The notes: generated by a model not told the origin, from the sequence alone. A stretch of 64,000 bases of DNA from an uncultured Prevotellaceae bacterium (GCA_900318205.1 ONJS01000014.1:85664-149663); one strand, 5' to 3'. Numbered from the stretch's first letter, positions 18,605-28,530 are shown. Program-made: numbers and translations.

Positions 18605-19879
18605 ATGCCTATGCTTACCAAAGATCAAATCATGCGTGTGATGCTCAATCAGCATTCTGTGCCCCACGAAGTGGGTATGCCTCGCCATATTGATGATAAA
18701 TGGATGAAGACCAAGCAGGTAGTAGTCATTTCTGGCGTCCGCCGATGTGGTAAATCCTATCTATTGAGGCAAATTAGGGAAAAATGTGCCGAGAAGGATT
18801 ATTACATGAGGTTTGATGACGACAGGCTCATTAATTTCTCGGTAGAGGATTTTGAAACATTGGATGCCTGTTTTGCCGAAGTCTATGGATTGCAGCACAC
18901 CTATTTCTTTGACGAGATCCAGAATGTTGCTGGATGGGAATTATATGTCCGTCGGTTATATAATCAAGGAGCCAAGGTTTTTATCACAGGAAGTAATGCC
19001 AAGATGCTGAGCCGTGAGATGGGCACCCATCTGTCTGGCATCCACTTGCCGATAGAACTTTATCCTTTCTCGTTCGCTGAGTATCTTCAATTGCGTGGTA
19101 TACAGATTGGCAAGACAGATTTCTATACGACCCAAGGCTCTGCCATGCTGGTGCGGGAACTGAAGTCATATATACAGACTGGTGGTTTCCCGGCCTATCT
19201 TGATGGAGAAACCGATGACTATATCTCGTCATTGTACCAGAGCATTATATATAAGGATGTGCTCATGCGCAACAACATCAGTAATGGCAGGGAAGTCCTG
19301 GAATTGATGCATTTCCTGGCAAGCAATGCAGCCAAGCGTCATTCTTATATGTCATTGGCAAGGGTGGTTGGCGTTAAACATTCTGATACGATCAAGAACT
19401 ATGTGCAGTGCCTTGAGGAAACTTATTTATTGGCTCAACTGATGAAGTATTCCCATTCGGTGAAATCTCAGGAAGGTAGCATCAAGAAGATGTATCTGAT
19501 TGATAATGCCATCATCAAGGTGGTAGGTTTCAACCCCACTGATAACATCGGGCCATTGCTCGAGAATATGATTTTCATAGAACTGAAGCGTCGTGGATTG
19601 GATATCTTCTATCATGATGATGCCAAGGAGTGTGATTTTGTTGTACGTGAGGGGTTGCAAATCGTCCAGTGTATTCAGGTGACGGTATCGATTGCCGATG
19701 AACGTACGCGTAAACGTGAACTGGATGGCCTGTTGGATGCAGCTAAGACCTATGGTACAACCGATAATCTCATCATCACGCTTGATGATGACGGATTACA
19801 ACTTGATATTGAAAATGTGAGAGTTATTCCTGCCTGGAAATTTTTATTGGAGGATCAGATTAATGGAAATCAGTGTTAA
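18605..19879 (+). CDS. AAA ATPase with C-terminal DUF4143
   Basis: A 424-residue orphan P-loop ATPase of the AAA_14-DUF4143 type. Walker A is 'SGVRRCGKSYLL' (about residues 42-53) and Walker B is 'YFFDEIQNV', followed by a sensor-like 'VFITGSNAKML'. The C-terminal half is DUF4143, with the nuclease-fold-like 'FIELKRRGLDIFYHDDAKECDFVV'. The cellular role is unknown. ATG 18605 is preferred over the overlapping GTG 18602; ATG 18611 is also possible. The leader is very short after the -7 box at 18581. The last 17 nt overlap the DUF3843 gene, so translation is probably coupled. Its promoter carries a double operator. Confidence 0.87.
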   Translation: MPMLTKDQIMRVMLNQHSVPHEVGMPRHIDDKWMKTKQVVVISGVRRCGKSYLLRQIREKCAEKDYYMRFDDDRLINFSVEDFETLDACFAEVYGLQHTYFFDEIQNVAGWELYVRRLYNQGAKVFITGSNAKMLSREMGTHLSGIHLPIELYPFSFAEYLQLRGIQIGKTDFYTTQGSAMLVRELKSYIQTGGFPAYLDGETDDYISSLYQSIIYKDVLMRNNISNGREVLELMHFLASNAAKRHSYMSLARVVGVKHSDTIKNYVQCLEETYLLAQLMKYSHSVKSQEGSIKKMYLIDNAIIKVVGFNPTDNIGPLLENMIFIELKRRGLDIFYHDDAKECDFVVREGLQIVQCIQVTVSIADERTRKRELDGLLDAAKTYGTTDNLIITLDDDGLQLDIENVRVIPAWKFLLEDQINGNQC

Positions 19880-20612
19880 AGACTTTATGGAGCGTCAGCC
19901 CAATAACCCTAATGTGGCGGTGACTGACCAGTTCTATTTGTGGATTGCCCTGCGGCTGGCCAAGCTGTGGGACGAGTCGCCGTGGCTGCGTGACCTGGAT
20001 GATACCGTGAGGCGTGACGTGGTGCTTGCCGTGACGGGCTACTACCAGGATGTGGTGGCCGATGGTGGCGTCTGGCGCTCGTTCTCGCGCATGCACAGCG
20101 AGCGTCATGGCATGCCCGTTCCATTTTATGAGCGCAGCGAGGACTATGTGGACTACGAGTTGAATCTTGACGATGTGCGCTATGTGATCTGGTGGACGAT
20201 AGCGGGCGAGCGCGGCAGTGATGTCCTTGATCCGCAGGATGATGGCCTCAAAGCGCTTGCCACAGCCTTCCACATGTTGCTTGACGAGGAATATGAGCAG
20301 GCTCCCGTGCCGCAGCAGTTCTGTATCGCCAGCGAGGTGGAGTTGACCAATCCCGCCGATGCCCAGCGCATCTATGATTACGCCTACTGGCTCTATTGGC
20401 GCAGTTTCCTGTTGCGCCCTTCATCCCAGGCTGTGATGGAGCGAGCCATGCCCGAGGCCCATGCCATCATTGCCCGCGTCGGCGAGGCTGATGCCCGCCC
20501 CCTGCTGTATGACCTCAACGAACGCCTCATGTCCACCGAGCCAGCTGGCCCCATCCCCTTGACCACCGCTCAATGGCTCCACCTCATCCTCGACGACAAG
20601 CTGCCGGTCTAG
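19863..20612 (+). CDS. DUF3843-like protein
   Basis: A 249-residue soluble protein without signal peptide or membrane segments. The pattern 'WRSFSRMHSERHGMPVPFY' followed by 'YELNLDDVRYVIWWTI' resembles DUF3843, a Bacteroidetes family of unknown function; the assignment is from pattern memory and is moderate. It is rich in Trp, Asp and Glu. It overlaps the ATPase gene by 17 nt, but its GC-rich, high-quality codon use contrasts with the AT-richer ATPase gene, which suggests the ATPase was inserted upstream of a resident gene. A CTAGA repeat block and a bidirectional terminator follow. Confidence 0.68.
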   Translation: MEISVKDFMERQPNNPNVAVTDQFYLWIALRLAKLWDESPWLRDLDDTVRRDVVLAVTGYYQDVVADGGVWRSFSRMHSERHGMPVPFYERSEDYVDYELNLDDVRYVIWWTIAGERGSDVLDPQDDGLKALATAFHMLLDEEYEQAPVPQQFCIASEVELTNPADAQRIYDYAYWLYWRSFLLRPSSQAVMERAMPEAHAIIARVGEADARPLLYDLNERLMSTEPAGPIPLTTAQWLHLILDDKLPV

Positions 20613-20714
20613 ATAGTCTAGAAAAACTAGATGTTCTAGACACACTAGATGTTCTAGACACTCTAGATAGACTAGATACTCTAGATATTCTAGAAGGTCT
20701 AGATTATCTAGATG
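20607..20714. repeat. CTAGA-rich short tandem repeat (about 12 units)
   Basis: Twelve copies of CTAGA, mostly inside TCTAGA or ACTAGA, are spaced 7-12 bp apart between the DUF3843 stop codon and a terminator. A smaller block with the same unit lies at 54288-54328, and single copies occur at 44351 and 55365. CTAG is normally rare in bacterial DNA, so the density is striking. Every unit carries TAG. Confidence 0.85.
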
Positions 20715-20718
20715 GATA

Positions 20719-20766
20719 GAAAAAAAGAGTTCCCGCTAGCCCAAGTGGCTGGCGGGAACTCTTTTT
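20719..20766. terminator. Bidirectional terminator between DUF3843 gene and secA
   Basis: A 15-bp stem (GAGTTCCCGCTAGCC / GGCTGGCGGGAACTC, with one T-G pair) has a 5-nt loop and is flanked by an A run on the left and TTTTTG on the right. It serves the converging DUF3843 (+) and secA (-) genes. Confidence 0.92.
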
Positions 20767-20790
20767 GTTGATTGTTATTGCCGTCGGCAA

Positions 20791-23700
20791 TTATGCCAGG
20801 CCGCGGCCGTGGCAGTTCTTGTACTTCTTGCCGCTACCGCAGGGGCAGGGATCGTTGCGGCCAATCTTGGGACCCTCGTTGCGGATGGGGCCGGTGGGGC
20901 CTTGCGGACGGGGACCGACGGGCGCATTGGGACGGCTGGGATCGGGCTGGCCGCCGCGACCCTCGCTGTAGCGCTGCTGGCGCTGCGGCTCACGCTCCTG
21001 TACGTTCTCTTGGGGCGGTGCCTCGGGAATCTGGCCACGCATGAGGATGGCGATGGACTTGCCGTTCATGACGCCAACCATCTGCTTGAACATGTTGAAG
21101 GCCTCGGTCTTGTAGATTACCAGCGGGTCTTTCTGCTCATAGCTAGCGTTCTGCACACTCTGGCGCAACTGGTCCATCTCGCGCAGGTGCTCCTTCCAGT
21201 TGTCATCGATGGTGAGCAGCATGACAGCCTTCTGCCATTGCTTGGTGAGCGACTTGCAGTGGGTGTCGGCGGCTTCCTTGATGTCGATGACGATGCCGAA
21301 GGTGCGCTTGCCGTCGGTGATGGGCACGCGGATGAGGCCCTGGGGCTCCATGCCGTCGGCTTTCTGCCTCTCGACAATCTGTTGGATGATGGGGTCGGCA
21401 ACTTCGCTCAGGCGTTCCATCTTGCGGTTGAAGGCCTTCAGCACGTTGTCATACAGGATGTCCTGCTTCTTGCCGTCATCCATGCGGCGGTACTCTTCCT
21501 CGTTGTAGGGGGGCTCAATGGCGTAGGTCTTGAGCACCTGCATCTGGAAGTCCTCGTAATCGTCGGGACCATATTTCTCGACCATGTCCTCAACGCTGTC
21601 GTAGAGGGTGTTGATGATATCCAGACCGATACGCTCACCGATGAGGGCGTGGTGGCGGCGTGAGTAAATCACCTTACGCTGGGCGTTCATCACGTCATCA
21701 TACTCGAGCAGGTGTTTACGGATACCGAAGTTGTTCTCCTCGACGCGTTTTTGGGCGTTCTCGATGCTCTTGGTCACCATGTTGCTCTCGATGGCCTCGC
21801 CATCCTTGAGTCCCATGCGGTCCAGCATCTTGACGGTTCTCTCGGGGGCAAACAGACGCATCAGCTTATCCTCGAACGAAACGAAGAATACTGATGAACC
21901 CGGGTCTCCCTGACGACCGGAACGGCCTCGCAGCTGACGGTCCACGCGGCGTGACTCGTGGCGCTCGGTACCGATGATGGCAAGACCGCCGGCGGCCTTC
22001 ACCTCGGGCGAGAGCTTGATATCGGTACCACGACCTGCCATGTTGGTGGCGATGGTCACGACACCCTTTCCGTCGATGGCCTGACCAGCCTGTGCGACGA
22101 TGTCGGCCTCCTTCTGGTGCAGCTTGGCGTTCAAGACGTTGTGCGGGATGTGGCGCAGGTTCAACATGCGGCTCAGCATCTCACTGATCTCGACGCTCGT
22201 GGTACCCACCAGCGTGGGACGTCCGGAATTGCGCATGGCCTCAATCTCGGCGATTACGGCATTGAATTTCTCCTTCTGCGTCTTGTAAACGCGGTCGGCC
22301 ATATCGTTGCGGATTACCGGCTTGTTGGTCGGGATGGTCACGACATCCAGCTTGTAGATGTCCCAGAACTCACCGGCCTCGGTCTCGGCGGTACCGGTCA
22401 TACCTGCCAGCTTGTGGTACATGCGGAAGTAGTTCTGCAGCGTGATGGTGGCAAACGTCTGGGTAGCAGCCTCGACATTCACACCCTCCTTGGCCTCGAT
22501 AGCCTGGTGCAGACCGTCGCTGTAGCGGCGTCCCTCCATCACACGTCCCGTCTGCTCATCGACGATCTTTACCTTGCCCTCGGCATCGACGATGTACTCG
22601 TCGTCGCGGTTGAACAGGGTGTAGGCCTTCAAGAGCTGTGTCACGGTGTGTACACGCTCGGCCTTGACCGAATAGTTAGCAAGCAGTTCATCCTTCTTGT
22701 TCATCTTCTCCTCCTCGGTCAGCGGCTCGTTGGTCACTGCCGACAGCTGGGCTGCGATGTCGGGCAGGATGAAGAACTCGGGATCGTCGGTACCCCTGGT
22801 GAGCACGTCGATACCCTTATCGGTCATCTCGACAGAGTTGTTTTTCTCGTCGATGATGAAGAACAGGGGATCGGTCACGGTGGGCATCTCGCGGTTGTTG
22901 TCCTGCATGTAGTAGGCCTCGGTCTTGAGCATGGCGGCCTTGACGCCCTCCTCACTCAGGTACTTGATCAACGGCTTGTACTTGGGCAGACCCTTGAAGG
23001 CACGGAAGAGTCGCAGGGTACCTTCCTTGACGGTTTCCGGGTCGTCGCTGGCCATCATCTTCTTGGCATCGGCGAGCAGTCCGGTCACCAGCTGGCGCTG
23101 AGCGTTATAGACGCGCTCCACGTTGGGCTTGAATTGGTTGAACATCTGGTCTTCACCCTTGGGCACCGGACCAGAGATGATCAACGGGGTACGGGCATCA
23201 TCGATGAGCACACTATCGACCTCATCGACGATGGCGAAGTTGTGGGGACGCTGCACCATGTCCTCGGGGCGCATCGCCATATTGTCGCGCAGGTAGTCGA
23301 AACCGAACTCACTGTTGGTACCGAAGGTGATGTCGCAGTTGTAGGCTGCACGGCGCTGGGGCGAGTTGGGCTCGGTCTTGTCGATACAAGCCACGGTCAT
23401 GCCGTGGAACATGTAGAGCGGTCCCATCCACTCGCTATCGCGCTTGGCCAGGTAATCGTTGACGGTTACCACGTGGACACCGTTGCCGGTCAGACCGTTC
23501 AGGAAGACGGGCAGGGTAGCCACCAGGGTTTTACCTTCACCAGTCGCCATCTCGGCAATCTTACCCTGATGCAGGACGATACCACCGATGAGCTGAACGT
23601 CATAGTGTACCATGTCCCACTTCATGTCGTTACCACCGGCAATCCAGTGGTTGGTGTAGATGGCCTTGTCACCGTCGATGCTCACAAAGTCCTTGCCCTG

Positions 23701-24120
23701 GGCTGCCAGGTCACGGTCGAGTTGGGTGGCGGTAACGGTAATGGTCTCGTTCTCGGCAAAGCGGCGAGCGGTGGATTTCACGATGGCAAACACGGTGGGC
23801 AACACCTCGTTGAGCTTGTCCTCGAGGACGTCGAGGATTTCCTTCTGGATGTCATCGACCTTCTTCCACAGCGGTTCACGTTCCTCATACTCGAGGGTTT
23901 CGATTTCGGCCTTGATGCGGTCGATCTCGTCGCGCTTGTCTTGTACCGAGTCATTGAGCTGCTGGCGGATGTCGGCGGTGCGCTGGCGCAGGCTGTCGAT
24001 GTCCAGAGCGTCAATCTCGGGATAAATGTCCTTGATTTGCTTGACAATAGGCGTGAGCTTCTTCAGGTCACGCGTTGACTTATTGCCAAACATGGATTTC
24101 AAAATGTCACTAAGTCCCAT
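20791..24120 (-). CDS. secA: Preprotein translocase ATPase SecA
   Basis: SecA is the motor that drives unfolded preproteins through SecYEG. The 1109-residue protein, long as usual for Bacteroidetes, has Walker A '[11 protein letters not shown]', the DEAD-like '[19 protein letters not shown]', preprotein cross-linking and helical scaffold domains, the second nucleotide domain ('NMAGRGTDI', '[13 protein letters not shown]') and the C-terminal zinc-binding SecB/ribosome contact motif '[14 protein letters not shown]'. A Pro/Gly/Arg/Gln-rich linker precedes the zinc motif. A minus-strand -7 box TACCTTTG (24180-24173) lies 53 nt before the start. A long antisense ORF on the plus strand is a shadow of its codon pattern. 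Confidence 0.98.
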   Translation of the reverse strand: MGLSDILKSMFGNKSTRDLKKLTPIVKQIKDIYPEIDALDIDSLRQRTADIRQQLNDSVQDKRDEIDRIKAEIETLEYEEREPLWKKVDDIQKEILDVLEDKLNEVLPTVFAIVKSTARRFAENETITVTATQLDRDLAAQGKDFVSIDGDKAIYTNHWIAGGNDMKWDMVHYDVQLIGGIVLHQGKIAEMATGEGKTLVATLPVFLNGLTGNGVHVVTVNDYLAKRDSEWMGPLYMFHGMTVACIDKTEPNSPQRRAAYNCDITFGTNSEFGFDYLRDNMAMRPEDMVQRPHNFAIVDEVDSVLIDDARTPLIISGPVPKGEDQMFNQFKPNVERVYNAQRQLVTGLLADAKKMMASDDPETVKEGTLRLFRAFKGLPKYKPLIKYLSEEGVKAAMLKTEAYYMQDNNREMPTVTDPLFFIIDEKNNSVEMTDKGIDVLTRGTDDPEFFILPDIAAQLSAVTNEPLTEEEKMNKKDELLANYSVKAERVHTVTQLLKAYTLFNRDDEYIVDAEGKVKIVDEQTGRVMEGRRYSDGLHQAIEAKEGVNVEAATQTFATITLQNYFRMYHKLAGMTGTAETEAGEFWDIYKLDVVTIPTNKPVIRNDMADRVYKTQKEKFNAVIAEIEAMRNSGRPTLVGTTSVEISEMLSRMLNLRHIPHNVLNAKLHQKEADIVAQAGQAIDGKGVVTIATNMAGRGTDIKLSPEVKAAGGLAIIGTERHESRRVDRQLRGRSGRQGDPGSSVFFVSFEDKLMRLFAPERTVKMLDRMGLKDGEAIESNMVTKSIENAQKRVEENNFGIRKHLLEYDDVMNAQRKVIYSRRHHALIGERIGLDIINTLYDSVEDMVEKYGPDDYEDFQMQVLKTYAIEPPYNEEEYRRMDDGKKQDILYDNVLKAFNRKMERLSEVADPIIQQIVERQKADGMEPQGLIRVPITDGKRTFGIVIDIKEAADTHCKSLTKQWQKAVMLLTIDDNWKEHLREMDQLRQSVQNASYEQKDPLVIYKTEAFNMFKQMVGVMNGKSIAILMRGQIPEAPPQENVQEREPQRQQRYSEGRGGQPDPSRPNAPVGPRPQGPTGPIRNEGPKIGRNDPCPCGSGKKYKNCHGRGLA

Positions 24121-24319
24121 TTCTTGGTTTGTTGTATTATATATTTATGTTTTGTTTTTGTCGTCCAAACTGCAAAGGTACACATTTTAAGTTGATTAGC
24201 CGCTATGATATAGCGATTTTTAGCAGATAGGAGCATTTAGGCCTCGTGGGCCTAGAAAAGACGTGGAGATTTTTAAGGTCTTTAAGTAGTGCTGACACCT
24301 AAAGTCTGACACCTAAAGC

Positions 24320-25582
24320 CTAACGCTTGGAGGTCGGGCCACGAGTGGGCTTGCCTAGCAGCCACACGTTGGTCAACGAGCGCACTACCAGTGCTGCCAT
24401 AATCGGGAAGAAGGCGATGTTGCCCACCTGGGGTTGCCAGGGCCATGCCAGCATGAGCAGACTCACAACCAGCGCGTTGAGGGCGTGGAGCCAGCCAGCA
24501 GCCGTGCGGGTTTTCTTGAACCAGGGCAACACGGCCAGCAACAGCAGCAGGGGGTGTAGCCAGGCGATGTTGATGTTGGGTGATGTGGCTTCGTGGGTAG
24601 AGAAGAAGATCAGGAAGAAGAGCAGGCATCCAGCCAATCCTCCTGTAGTAAACAGCATGGTGTCGAACCAGCGGGACACGTCACGGCGGCGCCAGTCACG
24701 ACTGCTCACGAGGAGCGTCAGCAGCAGCACGAGCAGTGCCACCGCCATGGGGGAGATGTACCACGGCGTGGGCGGTTTTACCTTGCCGGCGGTGCTCGCA
24801 TCGACAGGCACGGTGGTCGCCTTGACCAGTGGCATGGTCACGCTGTCGGTCTTGATGGTGGCACGGTCGATGGCATCCATCAGTATCATGGGGATGAACA
24901 TGGTGGCGCGCTGGTCGAGCACGGTGTCCACGTTCCAGCCCAATACCAGGTCGATGCCGAATTTTTCCCATGCATAGTTGCGGCAGTAGTGTGCCAAAAT
25001 GTCACGATAGGTGACAGTCGTGTCGCCCATCGCGGGATATTGCAGCCCCTCGCCCGCCGCCATCTCGATGATGTCGCGGGGACGGGTAGAGCAGTTGTCG
25101 CTCAGGAATTTGTAACGATAGGTGCGGTTCTCGGGTTGGGCATTGTACCACAGGAAGTTGCGCACGGCAATGGCGCGGTCCTGCGGCAGGTTGAGTTCCT
25201 GTTCCACCATGCGGCGCCCCTCCATGCCCATTGTGGCATAGGCGCGGGGCACGGGCATGCACAGGTAGTCGGTCTCGCCCAGCATGAATCGCCACATGAA
25301 GGCCGGTGCCTGGAAATCAAATACGCCGTAGTTAAAGTACAGGTCGATAGGGCCTTGCTGCACCCTGATCTCGCTGTGACCCCAGATGTTGTGGGGCTCG
25401 CTGCCGGGATAGAACGTCACGAGGCTCACGCGCACCGAGTCCTCCTCCTGTTGCTTCTGGGTCGGGACCGGTTCGGCAGGGAAGGGCAGTTCGGGCGCGG
25501 CTTCAAGTGTCCCCGTCGCACACAGGGCACACAATACCGTCATGCAATATGTTCGCAGCAGCCGTTGCATATATTTTATCAT
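24320..25582 (-). CDS. DUF4105/Lnb-type membrane protein
   Basis: A 420-residue membrane protein: an N-terminal signal sequence, a periplasmic domain of the Lnb/DUF4105 type (about residues 45-220) with the conserved His in 'NIWGHSEIRV' and Cys in 'FLSDNCSTRPRD', then five predicted transmembrane helices (from about residue 270, for example 'MAVALLVLLLTLLVSS' and 'LAGCLLFFLIFFS'). The Pfam domain name comes from Lnb, a lipoprotein N-acyltransferase of Gram-positive bacteria; the His/Cys pair fits a thiol acyltransferase. Whether this homologue acylates lipoproteins is inference. The start could be 25582 or ATG 25570. The region is 199 nt from secA, with TAAAG-type short repeats between them. 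Confidence 0.8.
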   Translation of the reverse strand: MIKYMQRLLRTYCMTVLCALCATGTLEAAPELPFPAEPVPTQKQQEEDSVRVSLVTFYPGSEPHNIWGHSEIRVQQGPIDLYFNYGVFDFQAPAFMWRFMLGETDYLCMPVPRAYATMGMEGRRMVEQELNLPQDRAIAVRNFLWYNAQPENRTYRYKFLSDNCSTRPRDIIEMAAGEGLQYPAMGDTTVTYRDILAHYCRNYAWEKFGIDLVLGWNVDTVLDQRATMFIPMILMDAIDRATIKTDSVTMPLVKATTVPVDASTAGKVKPPTPWYISPMAVALLVLLLTLLVSSRDWRRRDVSRWFDTMLFTTGGLAGCLLFFLIFFSTHEATSPNINIAWLHPLLLLLAVLPWFKKTRTAAGWLHALNALVVSLLMLAWPWQPQVGNIAFFPIMAALVVRSLTNVWLLGKPTRGPTSKR

Positions 25583-25980
25583 GTGGCAAGAATAATGCCA
25601 ATAATATAATAACGTGAAATCGACGAAATTATTTCCAGTTTCAGGTAGGATCTGTCACCTAAATCGGGTGGGGAATGTGGGATTTTTGCTGATAAAAATT
25701 CGGGGGAAATGTTAAAAGATTGTTAAATTTCTTGTAATTCACTGATTTACAGGACACCTTCATCAGGGCGCCGAGTTCATTGCCCTTGAGCCTTCGGGTC
25801 ACCCTGAGCCAGATTGCCGGGTTAAGTTGTATGGTAAGTGATGTTTTCATGACTTCTCCTCGGTTTAAAATGGTTTTTTGTCACTTTTGCCGCAAAAGTA
25901 ACCCACCTCCTCACCGCCCCACCATGTCAAAAAGCACAAACAACCCCAAACACTACAACAAAGTGGTTTCAAGCCTCTAG
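25583..25980. other. Gene-poor stretch; one doubtful minus-strand small ORF
   Basis: No confident gene is seen. A minus-strand ORF of 63 codons (25850-25659) has a TACTTTTG -7 box 43 nt before its ATG (25900-25893), inside a small palindrome ACTTTTGC/GCAAAAGT. The peptide ('...RVTRRLKGNELGALMKVSC...') is not recognised, and the ORF may be a remnant of a mobile element. Confidence 0.3.
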
Positions 25981-26437
25981 TGGGCATCCGCACACTTGAC
26001 GAAAATGGAAAACAAGAAGTACAATAAATACTATGGCATGCGCGTCCTTTGTATATTAACAACAACTGAAATAACTGAAACAAGCTGGGCATCCGCATAC
26101 TGAACTAAAAGGAAAACAAGAAGTACAACAAATACTATGGCATTCGCGTCCTTGCTAAATTAACAACAACTGAAACAAGCTGGGCATCCGCATACTGAAC
26201 TAAAAGGAAAACAAGAAATACAACAAATACTATGGCATGCGCATCCTTGCTGTATTAACAACAACTGAAACAACTGAAACAAGCAGGGCATCCGCACACT
26301 GAACGAAAAGGAAAACAAGAAATACAATAAATACTATGGCATGCGCGTCCTTTTATATTAACAACAACTGAAACAACTGAAACAAGCTGGGCATCCGCAT
26401 ACTGAACTAAAAGGAAAACAATAAATACAATAAATAC
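25981..26437 (+). repeat. Tandem array of about 100-bp units tagged GGGCATCCGC (4.5 copies)
   Basis: Units start at 25981, 26086, 26181, 26285 and 26388 (last one partial), with lengths of about 105, 95, 104 and 103 bp. Each begins with GGGCATCCGC, continues with an A-rich block (GGAAAACAAGAAATACAA), has a second half opening with GGCATNCGCG, and ends with one or two AACTGAAAC copies. The length differences come from the number of these 9-mers. A diverged copy in opposite orientation lies at 30490-30635. The array forms the left edge of the AT-rich cassette. Confidence 0.92.
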
Positions 26438-26588
26438 AAATCTGTTCTAGTGAGAATCAATACAATTTATTTTCTTCCCTGCACTTCTTGTCTTAATAAT
26501 CACATGACAATAATCACTATTTGCACTGATTACCAATAATTTGTGTTGTTATCATTAAAAATGTATTCTAATAGGATACACTCATTTC

Positions 26589-26619
26589 TTGCATGGTATT
26601 GGCGCTGCTATTAATTTTG
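26589..26619 (+). promoter_or_regulatory. Promoter of the HTH-HNH operon
   Basis: TTG (26589-26591), a 20-bp spacer and TAATTTTG (26612-26619) match the Bacteroidetes consensus and lie 30 nt before ATG 26650. Confidence 0.78.
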
Positions 26620-26649
26620 CAAACAAAAAACAATTTAAAATATATAATT

Positions 26650-27276
26650 ATGAATAATAAGAAACTATTAGGTAAACTCATCGAAGAAGAAGTGAGGCGT
26701 CAGCAAATTCCAATAACAAAATTTGCTGATATGATTTGTTGCCAAAGAAATAATGTGTATAAGATATTTGATCGCTCATCATTGCACGTCGACCAGTTGG
26801 CATTAATCTCGAAGGTCCTGAATCGTAACTTTTTTGAAGAACTGGCAATTGACCCATCATTAATTGACATTAATAGTGAGGAAGCAATCCAAGAGATTGA
26901 GAATAGAAGGGCTGTTTCTCAATTCATGGAAGTTGTACCAAAGGTGTTATCTGATATGGGAAGACAACCGGTCATTGCTTTTGGAATACCATTAGGAATG
27001 GAAGATGTGGAAGAACTTCCTGATTTCATGCTAACGGATTATGGAATTTGCTTTTCTAAAAACAACTTTATGGCTCTAAAACCGCAATATAAGACAAATC
27101 CTTTATTTGATTTTAGGGAATTTGAGAACAATGATGGAATTAAAGTTTACTTGATGATTAATACGTTGACTGGCTCGCATATGATTGATGTCAAATTGGA
27201 TTATAAGACAGAAGAAGAGTGGGAGAAAACCTTTAGATTTATATTTGAGACTTTTTTTGATCATGGAAGTAAATGA
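26650..27276 (+). CDS. HTH (XRE-like) protein of the AT-rich cassette
   Basis: A 208-residue protein. The N-terminal 65 residues form a Cro/CI-type helix-turn-helix ('KFADMICCQRNNVYKIFDRSSLHVDQLALISKVLN'), an XRE-like arrangement. The rest is an uncharacterised domain with no membrane segment. ATG 26650 is chosen over upstream codons because it lies directly behind the promoter and starts at 'MNNKKLLGKLIEEE'. The stop overlaps the HNH gene by 14 nt, so the two form an operon. The strong AT bias compared with the resident genes suggests acquisition by transfer. It could regulate the cassette, but no operator was identified. Confidence 0.72.
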   Translation: MNNKKLLGKLIEEEVRRQQIPITKFADMICCQRNNVYKIFDRSSLHVDQLALISKVLNRNFFEELAIDPSLIDINSEEAIQEIENRRAVSQFMEVVPKVLSDMGRQPVIAFGIPLGMEDVEELPDFMLTDYGICFSKNNFMALKPQYKTNPLFDFREFENNDGIKVYLMINTLTGSHMIDVKLDYKTEEEWEKTFRFIFETFFDHGSK

Positions 27277-28342
27277 TTTGTTGAATGATTTTAATGAAGT
27301 CCGAGAATGCGACTTTAAAGGTGAGCATTATTCCGTTCGCGATAATGGTGCTGTTTATCGTCATGCTCGTCTCAATAAAAGGAAGAGAAAATATGATAAT
27401 ATATGGACATTTGGTACACCGAACAATTCAAATGGTTACATGTATCTAAGCACCGTAAGGGTTCATCATATCGTCGCTACAGCATATTTCGGAGATCGTG
27501 ATACAAAGGTATATGTTGTTGATCATAAGGACTCGAATAAACGGAATAATCGTGTTGAGAATCTCCATTGGCTTACTCGTTTAGAGAATATCCTGACTAA
27601 TCCCGCAACATTGAAGAAAATCATATTTTATTGTGGTAGTGTCGAAAACTTTTTGAGTAATCCGGTCTTAATTAGGAGATTTGCGAATCAAAATCCAGAT
27701 TATAGTTGGATGAGAAGTGTGTCAAGAGAGGAAGCGAAATGCACCTTAGAAAACATGAATGAATGGGCTAAAAAGCCTAATGAGGAGCCAAAAGGAGGGA
27801 AAATGGGAGAATGGATTTTTAAATCATTAGGCTTTAACCCTCAAATGGAGATAATGAGAAGATCGATGCAGATTGGCCAGTCGAAGAAAAAGAATCAGTC
27901 AATGCCCATTCATGATAATCTGGCATCTGAAGAAATGACCAGGAATTATGTAGTTGCAAATAGTCCCAGTAGTGCGGTCCAAAAAGATTGGAGAACACCT
28001 ACCGATTTTACTCTTTGTCCGTCAGAAGTGTCAGATACGGCATTAATAGATTACTATAATAACATCTCAAGAGGGAAAGTTATGACGAGTAATGTTTTTG
28101 GAGGAACAAAAGTGTTTGATTATGCCATAAATGAGAAGAACACATATATTTGGGTATTATGTAGAAGAACGGAGAAGCACCCAATTAAACGCTGGGCTTT
28201 ATCAGGTATTTTTGTTGATAATGGAAAGTTTGTTCATGAGAATTTAGGCTCTTTTTTTTCAGCAAGGGGTGGATATAAACAATTCATACTCGCCCAGGGA
28301 AAAGAATGGAATGGTGGCAATAGTGTAGATGATTACTGCTGA
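27263..28342 (+). CDS. HNH endonuclease-domain protein with unknown C-terminal region
   Basis: A 359-residue protein. Residues about 20-110 look like an HNH_3 nuclease domain of the homing/phage kind: 'VRDNGAVYR', then 'VRVHHIVATAYF', 'VVDHKDSNKRNNRVENLHWLT' with the paired His, Asp/His and Asn. The remaining 240 residues ('...PTDFTLCPSEVSDTALIDYYNNI...') are not recognised. A free-standing homing endonuclease would not need them, so they may hold a target-binding or effector role. ATG 27263 lies inside the upstream HTH gene (14-nt overlap), which supports this start over the in-frame codons further upstream. Codon use is AT-rich like its neighbours. Confidence 0.75.
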   Translation: MEVNDLLNDFNEVRECDFKGEHYSVRDNGAVYRHARLNKRKRKYDNIWTFGTPNNSNGYMYLSTVRVHHIVATAYFGDRDTKVYVVDHKDSNKRNNRVENLHWLTRLENILTNPATLKKIIFYCGSVENFLSNPVLIRRFANQNPDYSWMRSVSREEAKCTLENMNEWAKKPNEEPKGGKMGEWIFKSLGFNPQMEIMRRSMQIGQSKKKNQSMPIHDNLASEEMTRNYVVANSPSSAVQKDWRTPTDFTLCPSEVSDTALIDYYNNISRGKVMTSNVFGGTKVFDYAINEKNTYIWVLCRRTEKHPIKRWALSGIFVDNGKFVHENLGSFFSARGGYKQFILAQGKEWNGGNSVDDYC

Positions 28343-28522
28343 AACTCAATTAAAAATGAATTGAAAAGCAGTACCCTCACGCACAGGATGAAACGAACGA
28401 AACGGAAAACTCTCACGACTCCCTTTTGGGTTGCAATCACTTCCAACCAAATGAATCGTTAGATTCCACTAAGAGTTGTTTTTTATTTCCATCGTTTTGG
28501 TAGAGGCAATTGGAAATATTAG
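28343..28522. other. Spacer between the two HNH genes
   Basis: No gene is seen. It holds a short hairpin (CAATT/AATTG) just after the first HNH gene, which may weaken read-through, and the promoter elements of the second HNH gene at its end. Confidence 0.4.
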
Positions 28523-28530
28523 TATATTTG
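28495..28530 (+). promoter_or_regulatory. Promoter of the second HNH gene
   Basis: TTTTG (28495-28499), a 23-bp spacer and TATATTTG (28523-28530), 49 nt before ATG 28580; the spacer is longer than usual. Confidence 0.5.

Noticed and set aside
21958-24078. 706-codon plus-strand ORF opposite secA
   Set aside because: It is the antisense shadow of the secA codon pattern; no promoter, and the sequence is Leu/His/Val/Gly-biased as expected for a complement frame.
25981-26437. CRISPR-like appearance of the repeat array
   Set aside because: Units are about 100 bp and almost wholly repeated; there are no unique spacers of constant length and no cas genes.
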